From NCBI GenBank assembly GCA_029990205.1, contig JAPEKQ010000024.1, positions 14,059 through 27,237 on the forward strand: a stretch of DNA of 13,179 nt. Reading direction: 5' to 3'. Positions 6,932-13,179 of the stretch are shown here, one piece after another (within the stretch, counting starts at the first letter, position 1; each line of letters begins with the position of its first letter). The stretch is from a bacterium. Its GTDB lineage: Bacteria > Joyebacterota > Joyebacteria > Joyebacterales > Joyebacteraceae. Made by a program: the position numbers and the translations under genes. The notes beneath the pieces were generated by a model that did not search any database, was not told the DNA's origin, and saw nothing but the letters and a program-made list of their open reading frames with translations.

Positions 6932-6970
6932 CCGGCCCGAGGCCGGGACCTTCCGCGCGTCGTGCGCGGA
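6932..6970 (+). promoter_or_regulatory. two tandem hairpins upstream of carbamoyltransferase 1
   Basis: First stem: CCGGCC (6932-6937) with GGCCGG (6941-6946), 3-base loop. Second stem: TCCGCGC (6952-6958) with GCGCGGA (6964-6970), 5-base loop. No T-run follows. The second right arm covers the GGA of the GGAGGGG at 6968-6974 that would serve the ATG at 6983, so it may reduce initiation there. They could also protect or process the mRNA between the hydroxylase and carbamoyl modules. Confidence 0.4.
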
Positions 6971-6982
6971 GGGGTTCACGAA

Positions 6983-8047
6983 ATGGAGGAGCACGTGTTC
7001 AGTAACAAGGACTTCAGAGGCAGGGACTTCATCTCCATCCTCGACTACACGCGTGAAGAGGTCGAGTTCATCCTCGACTTCGCCGACGAGCTCAAGGCGA
7101 AGTTCAAGTCGGGTCGTCCGCACAAGTACCTCGAGGACAAGACCCTCTTCATGATCTTCTACAACCAGTCGCTGCGAACGAGGAACAGCTTCGAGGCGGG
7201 AATGACGCAGATGGGCGGCCACGCTCACTTCCTCGATCCCAACAAGATCTACACGCCCGCTCTCGAGGGTGAAGAGGTCGCGTACTCGACCGAGCGCATC
7301 TCGGACGTCGCGCGTGTTCTCGACCGCATGGGCCACGGCATCTCGATCCGCATGTACGGCGACCCGGTCGGCTGGATCAACGGCAAAGCGAACCGTATCG
7401 TGCGCGAGTTCGCCAAGCACTGTGAGCGCGTGCCCGTCATCAACATGGAGTGCGACATCTACCATCCGTGCCAGGGCATGGCCGACATCATGACCGTCCG
7501 CGAGCAGTGCGGCGGGTTCAAGAACAAGAAGTTCGTGATGAGCTGGGCCTACAGCCCGTCGGTCCACAAGCCGCTCTCGGTGCCGCACAGCGCCGTGGTC
7601 GCGGCCGCGACGGTCGGCTGCGACGTCGTGCTGGCGCATCCCGAGGGTCTCGAGCTTGACGACGATATCATCGCCGCCACGCGGAAGCGCGCCGAGGAGT
7701 CGGGCGGCAGCTTCGAGATCACCAACAGTATGGAGGACGCGTTCAAGGACGCCGACGTCGTCTACCCGAAGGCGTGGACCTCGAAGCACTTCATCCCGCC
7801 GATCGCGGACGAACCGATGCTTGAGAAGAGCCAGGAGGTCTTCGACGCGAACAAGCACTGGATCTGCGACGAGGCGAAGATGAAGCTCGCGAAGCCCGAC
7901 GCCAAGTACATGCATTGCCTTCCGTGTGACCGTGGCTACGAGGTCACCAACGAGGTCATCGACGGTCCGAACTCGGTCGTGTTCGACGAGGCGGAGAACA
8001 GACTCCACGTGCAGAAGGCCATCATGGCCCTGACGATGGACGTGTAG
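6983..8047 (+). CDS. aspartate/ornithine carbamoyltransferase superfamily protein 1 (HCLP type)
   Basis: A 354-residue ATCase/OTCase-superfamily enzyme. The carbamoyl-phosphate motif is S63-L-R-T-R67. HPCQGMAD (161-168) corresponds to the HPxQ motif, and HCLPCDRG (311-318) is the ornithine-carbamoyltransferase-type loop with its cysteine at C312. The superfamily transfers a carbamoyl group between carbamoyl phosphate and an amino group. With carbamate kinase two genes downstream, the catabolic direction (phosphorolysis of a ureido compound) is likely. It may belong near the knotted YgeW group of purine clusters or be a true ornithine enzyme; the substrate is not proven. The start could be ATG 6983, after the partly hairpinned GGAGGGG, or the in-frame GTG 6995, after GGAGGA at 6985-6990; the first is reported. 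The frame also extends upstream to 6896, overlapping the previous gene, and is rejected there. A second, divergent carbamoyltransferase follows at once. Confidence 0.9.
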   Translation: MEEHVFSNKDFRGRDFISILDYTREEVEFILDFADELKAKFKSGRPHKYLEDKTLFMIFYNQSLRTRNSFEAGMTQMGGHAHFLDPNKIYTPALEGEEVAYSTERISDVARVLDRMGHGISIRMYGDPVGWINGKANRIVREFAKHCERVPVINMECDIYHPCQGMADIMTVREQCGGFKNKKFVMSWAYSPSVHKPLSVPHSAVVAAATVGCDVVLAHPEGLELDDDIIAATRKRAEESGGSFEITNSMEDAFKDADVVYPKAWTSKHFIPPIADEPMLEKSQEVFDANKHWICDEAKMKLAKPDAKYMHCLPCDRGYEVTNEVIDGPNSVVFDEAENRLHVQKAIMALTMDV

Positions 8048-8058
8048 GGGAGGACATG

Positions 8059-9060
8059 ATGGCAGTGAATCTCAAGGGACGTGATCTGATCTGCACGCAG
8101 GACTGGAGCATCGAAGAGCTCGAGGCGACGCTCGACCTCGCGGTCAAGCTGAAGGCCGAGCGCTACAGCGATGAGCACGCGCAGATCATCAAGCACCAGA
8201 CCTTCATGATGATGTTCTACAACTCGTCGCTCCGCACCCGGCAGTCGTTCGAGGCCGCGGCGACGGAGCTCGGCGGGCACGCGCAGTTCCTCGAGACCAA
8301 GACGCTCCGTCTCAAGTCGAAGACGCAGCGTGGCGAGATCCTGAAGGACACCGCGAACGTCATGAGCCGCTACGCCGAAGGCATCGGCATCCGCATCCTC
8401 GAGGATTCGGTCGAGGGATACGGCGACGGTGACAAGTTCCTCCGGGACTTCGCCGACTTCGCCGACGTGCCCATCATCAGCATGGCGCACGACAAGTTCC
8501 ATCCGTGCCAGGGTCTTGCGGACGTGATGGGCATGCGCGAGAACGTCGGCGACACGAGGGGGAAGACGCTCCTCCAGGTCTGGGGATACTCGCCGATGGT
8601 CCGTTCGTGGAGCTCGGTGCAGGAGAGCATCATCATCAACTCCAGACTCGGGATGAACGTCCGGATGGCGTATCCGGAGGGGTTCGATCTGGATCCGGAA
8701 GTCATCGAGACCACGAAGGCCAACTGCGCCGCGGCCGGGACGAGCTTCGAGATCACGCACGACCAGGAGGCCGCGTACGACGGCGCCGACGTCGTCTACT
8801 CGCGGCACTGGATGCACCCGAAGCGGTACGAGCTCGGACGCGAAGAGGACCAGAGACTCTCGGCCGAGCATCAGGACTGGCGGGCGACGATGGAGCGGAT
8901 GTCGCGCACCAACGACGCCGTCTACATCCACCCGATGCCGATCGATCGCGAGAACGAAGCGGACGACGCCGTCTGCGACATGGAGCGCTCGATCATCTAC
9001 GACGTCGCCGAGAACAGACTCCACGCGCAGAAGGCCATTATGGCTCTGACGATGGGGTAG
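8059..9060 (+). CDS. aspartate/ornithine carbamoyltransferase superfamily protein 2 (HPMP type)
   Basis: A 333-residue paralogue of the preceding gene with the same layout: SLRTR (57-61) for carbamoyl phosphate, HPCQGLADV (148-156), WGYSPMVRSW (175-184) and HPMPIDREN (291-299). The last motif resembles the HPLP loop of aspartate carbamoyltransferases, not the HCLP loop of its neighbour, so the amino-side substrate probably differs. A segment GEILKDTANVMSRYAEGIGIR (from about residue 92) is reminiscent of YgeW-type enzymes. Two adjacent ATGs exist, at 8056 and 8059; GGAGG at 8049-8053 is 2 bases from the first and 5 from the second, so 8059 is preferred. Only 11 bases separate it from the upstream stop and 9 from carbamate kinase, so the three are almost certainly one transcription unit making ATP from ureido groups. 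Confidence 0.9.
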   Translation: MAVNLKGRDLICTQDWSIEELEATLDLAVKLKAERYSDEHAQIIKHQTFMMMFYNSSLRTRQSFEAAATELGGHAQFLETKTLRLKSKTQRGEILKDTANVMSRYAEGIGIRILEDSVEGYGDGDKFLRDFADFADVPIISMAHDKFHPCQGLADVMGMRENVGDTRGKTLLQVWGYSPMVRSWSSVQESIIINSRLGMNVRMAYPEGFDLDPEVIETTKANCAAAGTSFEITHDQEAAYDGADVVYSRHWMHPKRYELGREEDQRLSAEHQDWRATMERMSRTNDAVYIHPMPIDRENEADDAVCDMERSIIYDVAENRLHAQKAIMALTMG

Positions 9061-9069
9061 GAGGCTACC

Positions 9070-10008
9070 ATGGGCAGACTTGCCGTTGTCGCCGTTGGCG
9101 GCAACTCCATCACGAAGGCGGGCCAGCGCGGGACGATTCCCGAGCAGTTCGCCAACGCGCGGGAGACCGCGCGCCACATCGCCGGGATGATCGAGAAGGG
9201 TTGGGACGTCGTCATCACGCACGGCAACGGACCGCAGGTCGGCAATATCCTGCTCCGCGCCGAGATGGCATCGACGGTCCTCCCCGGTCTTCCGCTGGAT
9301 ACGTGCGGGGCGGATTCACAGGGCGCGATGGGATACATGATCCAGCAGATGCTCGGTAGCGAGCTCGCGAAGAAGGGGATCAAGCGCGACGTTGTGACCG
9401 TGGTCACGCAGGTCGTCGTCGACGCGGCGGATCCGGCGTTCAAGAAGCCGGCGAAGCCGATCGGTCCGTTCTACACGCGCGAGCAGGCGGAGAAGCGGCA
9501 GGAGGACGACGGCTGGGACGTCGTCGAGGACGCCAACCGCGGCTGGCGCCGCGTTGTCGCCTCGCCGATCCCGGTGCGTGTTGTCGAAGCGGCTTCCATT
9601 CAGGCGCTCCTCAAGGCGGGCAGTCTGGTCATCGCGGTCGGCGGGGGAGGCATCCCCGTAGTGGAGGTGCCGGACGGACTCAAGGGCGTCGAGGCGGTCA
9701 TCGACAAGGACCACGCATCGCGGCTTCTCGCCAACGACATCGGCGCCGACATGCTCCTGATATCCACGGATGTCGAGCAGGTCGCGCTCAACTTCGGGAA
9801 GGACGACGAGGTCCGTCTCGACCGGATGACCGTTGACGAGGCGAAGCGCTATCACGCCGAGGGCCACTTCGCTCCGGGCAGCATGGGACCGAAGGTCATC
9901 GCCGGTATCGACTTCATCGAGGGCGGCGGCAAAGAGGTACTCATCACGAACCCTGAGTCGATCGGGCGCGCGCTCGACGGCGAGACGGGTACGCGGATCG
10001 TGAAGTAG
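9070..10008 (+). CDS. arcC: carbamate kinase
   Basis: A 312-residue amino-acid-kinase-fold enzyme of usual length for carbamate kinase. Motifs in order: VVAVGGNSI (6-14), THGNGPQVGN (50-59), KPIGPFY (129-135, K129), GWRRVVASPIP (158-168), AVGGGGIPV (189-197), VIDKDHASRLLA (210-221, K213), LLISTDVEQV (229-238) and HFAPGSMGPKV (266-276, K275). It converts carbamoyl phosphate plus ADP to ATP, CO2 and NH3, giving substrate-level phosphorylation. Its place directly after two carbamoyltransferases makes the catabolic role clear. In E. coli purine clusters yqeA fills this place. The GGAGG at 9060-9064 overlaps the upstream stop codon, implying coupled translation. The last five codons are followed by an in-frame near-copy ending in a second TAG (see the repeat). 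Confidence 0.97.
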   Translation: MGRLAVVAVGGNSITKAGQRGTIPEQFANARETARHIAGMIEKGWDVVITHGNGPQVGNILLRAEMASTVLPGLPLDTCGADSQGAMGYMIQQMLGSELAKKGIKRDVVTVVTQVVVDAADPAFKKPAKPIGPFYTREQAEKRQEDDGWDVVEDANRGWRRVVASPIPVRVVEAASIQALLKAGSLVIAVGGGGIPVVEVPDGLKGVEAVIDKDHASRLLANDIGADMLLISTDVEQVALNFGKDDEVRLDRMTVDEAKRYHAEGHFAPGSMGPKVIAGIDFIEGGGKEVLITNPESIGRALDGETGTRIVK

Positions 10009-10023
10009 CTGATCGTGAAGTAG
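9994..10023 (+). repeat. 15-bp tandem duplication at the carbamate kinase 3' end
   Basis: Unit 9994-10008 and unit 10009-10023 match at 14 of 15 bases and share the exact 13-mer GATCGTGAAGTAG offset by 15 bases. The first unit encodes the terminal R-I-V-K-stop and the second would read L-I-V-K-stop in the same frame, giving a backup stop five codons on. It looks like a replication-slippage duplication. Confidence 0.85.
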
Positions 10024-10056
10024 AGGTACGGGCTCAGGACGAGTGACGGAGGGGAC

Positions 10057-11769
10057 ATGAAGGACCTTGCCAGGATGATCAGGGTCGCGCGCGGCGCCAT
10101 GCCGGCGGACCTCGTGCTCAAGAACGCCAGAATCGTCAATGTGTTCTCGGCCGAGGTCTACAAGGGCAACATCGCGATCTGGGATGGTCGGATCGTCGGC
10201 GTCGGCGACTACGAAGGCAAGGCTGAGATCGATCTCAAGAACGCCTTCGTGCTGCCGGGTCTTATCGATGGTCACATGCACATCGAGAGCACGATGGTCA
10301 CCGTCCAGGAGTTCGCCCGGTCGGTCGTGCCGCGGGGGACGACGTCCGTTGTCGCCGACCCGCACGAGATCGCGAACGTGCACGGCCTCGAGGGCATCCA
10401 CTACATGCTCAACTCGAGCAAGTACAGCCCGGTCAACATCTACATGATGCTCCCGTCGTGTGTCCCCGCGACGGAGTTCGAGACGAGCGGCGCCGTGCTC
10501 CGGGGTTTCGATCTGTATCCGCTGCTTCGCGAGAAGTGGGTGCTGGGTCTTGGCGAGGTCATGAACTTCCCCGGTGTTCTCATGGGGGACGAAGGACTTC
10601 TCGACAAGATCACGATGACGCAGGACCGCAAGCGGATCGACGGGCACGCGCCGGAGCTCACGGGCAACGACCTCAATGCCTACGCGGCGACCGGTGTGAC
10701 CTCGGATCACGAGAGCACGACGCCGAAGGAGCTCATTGAGAAGCTTCGTCTCGGGATGTACGCGATGATCCGCGAGGGCTCCGTCACGAAGAACCTGAAG
10801 GACCTTCTGCCCGCGGTGACCTGCGAGAACAGCTATCGCTGCATGTTCGTCACCGACGACCGGCACCCGAAGGATCTGATGGACCAGGGGCACATCGACC
10901 ACATGGTCAAGACCGCCATCAAGGAGGGGATCGCGCCCGTCACCGCGATCCGCATGGCCACCATCAACACAGCCCAGTACTTCGGCATCCGGGACCTTGG
11001 CGCCATCGCGCCGGGGTACTGTGCCGATCTGGTTGTGGTCGACAGTCTCAAGCGCTTCAATATCCGCAAGGTGTTCAAGAACGGAAAGCTCGTGGCCGAG
11101 GACGGCAAGATGGTCGTGCCGAAGCCGAGGATCAGCCAGCCGCAGCTTCGAAGTTCGATCAATATCAAGTGGCTCGCTCCCGAGGACTTCGACATCCCGG
11201 CCAACGGGAGGAAGATCAGGGTCATCAACCTCGTGCCCGACCAGATCGTGACGAAGGCGACCGTCGAGAAGGCGAAGATCCAGGACGGCAAGCTCGTCGC
11301 CGATGTCGAGAACGATCTTCTCAAGATCGCCGTCGTCGAGCGTCATCACGCCAGCGACAACATCGGGCTCGGCATCGTCAAGGGGTTCGGTCTTCGCAAG
11401 GGCGCCATCGCCAGCTCGGTCGCGCACGACTCGCACAACGTCGTCGTGGTCGGCACGAGCAACGAGGATATGAAGGCGGCCGTCGTCGAGATCTCCAAGA
11501 TGCGGGGTGGTCTGGCGGTCGTCGCGGACGGCGAGCTCAAGGCGGGGCTCCCGCTGCCGGTGGCCGGCTTGATGTCCGAGGGGCCGCTCGAGGAGGTCGT
11601 CACGGGGCTTCGGGGCGTCATCCGCGCGGCGCGCAGGCTTGGTTCGCCGCTCGAGGATCCGTTCATGGCGATGTCGTTCCTGGCGCTCCCGGTGATTCCC
11701 GAGCTCAAGGTGACCGACCTCGGGCTGTTCGACGTGAACACGTTCCAGTTCACTGACCTGTTCGTCTAG
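10057..11769 (+). CDS. ade: adenine deaminase (amidohydrolase family)
   Basis: A 570-residue amidohydrolase matching bacterial adenine deaminase (Ade/AdeC type), which converts adenine to hypoxanthine and NH3. Metal and catalytic residues are visible: H73 and H75 in DGHMHIEST, D101/H103/E104 in DPHEIANV, E167 in GLGEVMN, H197 in GHAPEL, D217/H218/E219 in TSDHEST, and D267/D268 in VTDDRHP. The C-terminal domain includes VAHDSHN and MSEGPLEEV, typical of this deaminase and not of dihydroorotases or allantoinases. Length and both ends look complete. The ATG at 10057 follows GGAGGGG. It lies 48 bases after carbamate kinase. In context it would feed hypoxanthine to the Mo hydroxylase whose FAD subunit and maturation proteins are encoded upstream. 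It ends 40 bases before an MFS transporter. Confidence 0.97.
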   Translation: MKDLARMIRVARGAMPADLVLKNARIVNVFSAEVYKGNIAIWDGRIVGVGDYEGKAEIDLKNAFVLPGLIDGHMHIESTMVTVQEFARSVVPRGTTSVVADPHEIANVHGLEGIHYMLNSSKYSPVNIYMMLPSCVPATEFETSGAVLRGFDLYPLLREKWVLGLGEVMNFPGVLMGDEGLLDKITMTQDRKRIDGHAPELTGNDLNAYAATGVTSDHESTTPKELIEKLRLGMYAMIREGSVTKNLKDLLPAVTCENSYRCMFVTDDRHPKDLMDQGHIDHMVKTAIKEGIAPVTAIRMATINTAQYFGIRDLGAIAPGYCADLVVVDSLKRFNIRKVFKNGKLVAEDGKMVVPKPRISQPQLRSSINIKWLAPEDFDIPANGRKIRVINLVPDQIVTKATVEKAKIQDGKLVADVENDLLKIAVVERHHASDNIGLGIVKGFGLRKGAIASSVAHDSHNVVVVGTSNEDMKAAVVEISKMRGGLAVVADGELKAGLPLPVAGLMSEGPLEEVVTGLRGVIRAARRLGSPLEDPFMAMSFLALPVIPELKVTDLGLFDVNTFQFTDLFV

Positions 11770-11790
11770 TCCACAGGCCCGCTCGTCCAG

Positions 11791-11808
11791 TTCCTCCTGA
11801 AGGAGGGG
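11791..11808 (+). promoter_or_regulatory. hairpin that can mask the MFS gene ribosome-binding site
   Basis: CCTCC (11793-11797) can pair with GGAGG (11802-11806) across a TGAA loop, with two possible T-G wobble pairs outside it. The right arm is the Shine-Dalgarno sequence for the ATG at 11810, so folding would block initiation. The left arm mimics the 16S anti-Shine-Dalgarno. This suggests reduced or regulated translation of the transporter. Confidence 0.45.
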
Positions 11809-11809
11809 C

Positions 11810-13012
11810 ATGCACCGACGCGTCTACATAGCGCTCTTCACCGCCGTCTTCGCGGCAACGATGGGTGTCGGGTTTATCGGCCCGCTGCTCCCGCTCTACG
11901 CGCGCGACCTGGGCGCCGCCGGGCTGTCGCTCGGTCTGATCTTCTCGGGTTTCTCCGTCGCCCGCTTCATCTTCATGCCCGTCATCGGGCGTCTGTCCGA
12001 TCGGTTCGGCCGCAAGCCGTTCATCGTCGTCGGGCTCGCGCTCTTCGCAGGATTCTCGCTGGCGTATCTCAGGGTCGATTCGATCTGGAGTCTCATCGTC
12101 GTGCGGACGCTCCACGGCGCCGCGAGCGGTATGGTCGTGCCGGTTGCGCAGGCGTATGTCGGAGACATCGCGCCGAAGGGACGCGAGGGTCGGATGATGG
12201 GGACCTTCATGGTCTCGCTGTTCACGGCCTTCGGCATCGGCCCGCTTCTCGGCGGACCGCTCGCCGACCGGTTCGGTCTCGGCGCGCCGTTCTACGCGAT
12301 GGGCGCGCTCACGGGTGTCGCGCTCATCCTCGCCCTGCTGTTTCTCCCGGAGCTTGGACTTCACAAGGAGCGGTGGCACAAGCGCGCTCGTTTGAGCGCC
12401 GTCCTCCGAGACCCGCTCGTCCTCGCGGCCGTGCTGTTTCGCACAGCGATCTCGTTCGGTCGAGGCCTTGTCATCCCGTTCCTCCCGTTCGTGGCGGAGG
12501 AGCGCGGTGCGTCGCTGTCGGTCATCGGTGTCCTTCTTGCGACGAACATCCTGCTCGCCGGGTTCATGCAGATCCCCTTCGGCAGGTTGGCCGACCGGGT
12601 GTCCAAACCGCTGCTCATGGGGCTCGGGATCTTCGCGAGCGCTGCGGTCATTTTCTCGATCCCGTACTGCACGACCGTCCCGTCGCTGTTCGTTCTCCAG
12701 ACCGCGACGGGCATCTCGCTCGCGCTCGGGCTTCCCGCCGCGCTGGCGGTCACGGCGCGGTGCGGAGACCGTTTCAATGGTATGGGTACGGTGATGTCGG
12801 TCTTCAACTCCGGCATGAGCATCGGCCTGATCGTCGCTCCACTCATCGGTGGCCTCGTCGCGGAGCGCCTGGGGCTTGATTTTGTGTTCAAGAGCGGTGC
12901 GATGGTTGTTCTCGCAGGATTGGGTGTTTTCGTGATACTCATTAGCAGAGCACGAGCGAGCGGAGTGCTCGCCTGTCTCGACGATCCGGAAGAAGATGCG
13001 AGTGCCGGCTAG
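11810..13012 (+). CDS. MFS transporter (12-helix, drug/H+ antiporter-like)
   Basis: A 400-residue membrane protein with twelve likely helices. Helix 1 spans about residues 6-29. The MFS motif A GRLSDRFGRKP (60-70) lies in the loop between helices 2 and 3, and a GPLLGGPLADRFG segment (144-156) in helix 5 resembles the antiporter motif C. A second motif-A-like stretch GRLADRVSKP follows in the C-terminal half. It should move a small solute across the inner membrane using the proton gradient. The specificity is not readable; export of a pathway end-product or import of a purine are both possible, and the motif-C-like segment slightly favours export. The ribosome-binding site AGGAGG sits in a hairpin just before the ATG. 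It lies between adenine deaminase and a nucleoside-binding-type lipoprotein, so a purine-related role is plausible. The C-terminal tail, after about residue 385, is hydrophilic and acidic. Confidence 0.88.
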   Translation: MHRRVYIALFTAVFAATMGVGFIGPLLPLYARDLGAAGLSLGLIFSGFSVARFIFMPVIGRLSDRFGRKPFIVVGLALFAGFSLAYLRVDSIWSLIVVRTLHGAASGMVVPVAQAYVGDIAPKGREGRMMGTFMVSLFTAFGIGPLLGGPLADRFGLGAPFYAMGALTGVALILALLFLPELGLHKERWHKRARLSAVLRDPLVLAAVLFRTAISFGRGLVIPFLPFVAEERGASLSVIGVLLATNILLAGFMQIPFGRLADRVSKPLLMGLGIFASAAVIFSIPYCTTVPSLFVLQTATGISLALGLPAALAVTARCGDRFNGMGTVMSVFNSGMSIGLIVAPLIGGLVAERLGLDFVFKSGAMVVLAGLGVFVILISRARASGVLACLDDPEEDASAG

Positions 13013-13030
13013 CAGTGAGAGGAGCCTCCA

Positions 13031-13179
13031 ATGAGACGATTTCTGACGATCGGCGCGGTCTGTCTGCTCACCGCCACCATCCTGCTTCCCGGGTGCGGCG
13101 GCGGGACTCCTCAGGAGAGCAGCGGCGCGCTCAAGGTCGGGATGGTGTTCGATGTGGGCGGCAAGGGTGACAAGTCGTT
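13031..13179 (+). CDS. BMP/PnrA-like purine nucleoside-binding lipoprotein, N-terminal part (cut by window end)
   Basis: The first 49 codons plus two bases of a gene that continues past the window. Residues 1-21 form a lipoprotein signal peptide: basic MRR, a hydrophobic core, then LPGC with the lipidated cysteine at C22. A short Gly/Ser-rich linker leads to KVGMVFDVGGKGDKS (35-49), the signature N-terminal strand of the BMP family (PnrA/TmpC), which binds purine nucleosides for ABC importers. Proline at the -2 position of the lipobox is slightly unusual. The ATG at 13031 follows AGAGGAG by 6 bases and lies 18 bases after the MFS stop, so it is probably in the same operon. The permease and ATPase genes would be expected just downstream. 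Only the N-terminus is visible, so the exact ligand is inferred from the family. Confidence 0.85.
   Translation, partial: MRRFLTIGAVCLLTATILLPGCGGGTPQESSGALKVGMVFDVGGKGDKS

Noticed and set aside
6896-6982. Upstream extension of carbamoyltransferase 1 starting inside the FAD-subunit gene
   Set aside because: It crosses two hairpins, has no good ribosome-binding site and adds residues unlike the family N-terminus.
6983-9060. Calling the two carbamoyltransferases ArgF and PyrB, or both YgeW, by name
   Set aside because: The signature loops hint at each type, but overall context is catabolic and motif evidence is not enough to fix substrate or symbol.
4820-9222. Several 345-485-codon minus-strand frames opposite the Mo and carbamoyl genes
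   Set aside because: All mirror strongly supported + strand genes and show no recognisable domain.
9316-11811. 831-codon open frame on the minus strand opposite carbamate kinase and adenine deaminase
   Set aside because: It lies entirely opposite two clearly recognised genes, its translation is an Arg/Asp/Val/Leu-rich string with no family motif, and long antisense frames are expected when third positions are G/C-rich.
12948-12972. Inverted repeats GAGCAC/GTGCTC and GCGAGC/GCTCGC near the MFS 3' end
   Set aside because: They lie inside the coding region, are mutually exclusive and have no T-run; probably chance in GC-rich sequence.

Overview
This is a GC-rich bacterial window with 14 genes, all on the + strand and closely packed. 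Gaps range from a 4-base overlap to about 105 bases. There is no rRNA, tRNA, CRISPR array or insertion sequence. The lineage cannot be fixed from the sequence. Third codon positions are strongly G/C, yet 11 of the 13 complete genes end in TAG, which is unusual for a GC-rich bacterium. The gene content points to an anaerobic or fermentative heterotroph that uses purines or nucleosides.

Region 1 (32-3492) holds a small PPC/DUF296 protein, a two-subunit transketolase-like enzyme (N- and C-terminal halves as separate genes) and a fold-type I PLP aminotransferase. The transketolase keeps its cofactor and catalytic residues but differs at positions that normally contact the substrate and the ThDP ring, so its substrate may not be the usual sugar phosphates.

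Region 2 (3571-6926) is a molybdenum-hydroxylase module. It contains a MocA-like molybdopterin nucleotidyltransferase, an XdhC-type cofactor-insertion protein, a YqeB/EF2563-family protein (a family tied to selenium-dependent molybdenum hydroxylases) and the FAD-binding subunit of a xanthine-dehydrogenase-like enzyme. The catalytic Mo subunit and the 2Fe-2S subunit are not in the window. GC-rich hairpins sit on both sides of the MocA-like gene.

Region 3 (6983-10008) is an ATP-yielding carbamoyl module: two tandem, divergent carbamoyltransferases followed by carbamate kinase. The signature loop is HCLP (ornithine-carbamoyltransferase type) in the first and HPMP (aspartate-carbamoyltransferase type) in the second.

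Region 4 (10057-13179) holds a complete adenine deaminase, a 12-helix MFS transporter and the first 49 codons of a lipoprotein resembling BMP/PnrA purine-nucleoside-binding proteins of ABC importers.

Working model (inference): nucleosides are imported; adenine is deaminated to hypoxanthine; a Mo hydroxylase oxidises the purine; unseen enzymes open the rings to ureido compounds; the carbamoyltransferases release carbamoyl phosphate, and carbamate kinase makes ATP from it. The parts list resembles the E. coli ygeW-ygfM-mocA-yqeB-yqeA-ssnA region and the anaerobic urate/purine clusters of gut bacteria. However, ring-opening genes (ygfK, hyuA, ssnA types) and the diaminopropionate lyase (ygeX) are absent here, while a second carbamoyltransferase, a transketolase-like enzyme and an aminotransferase are present.
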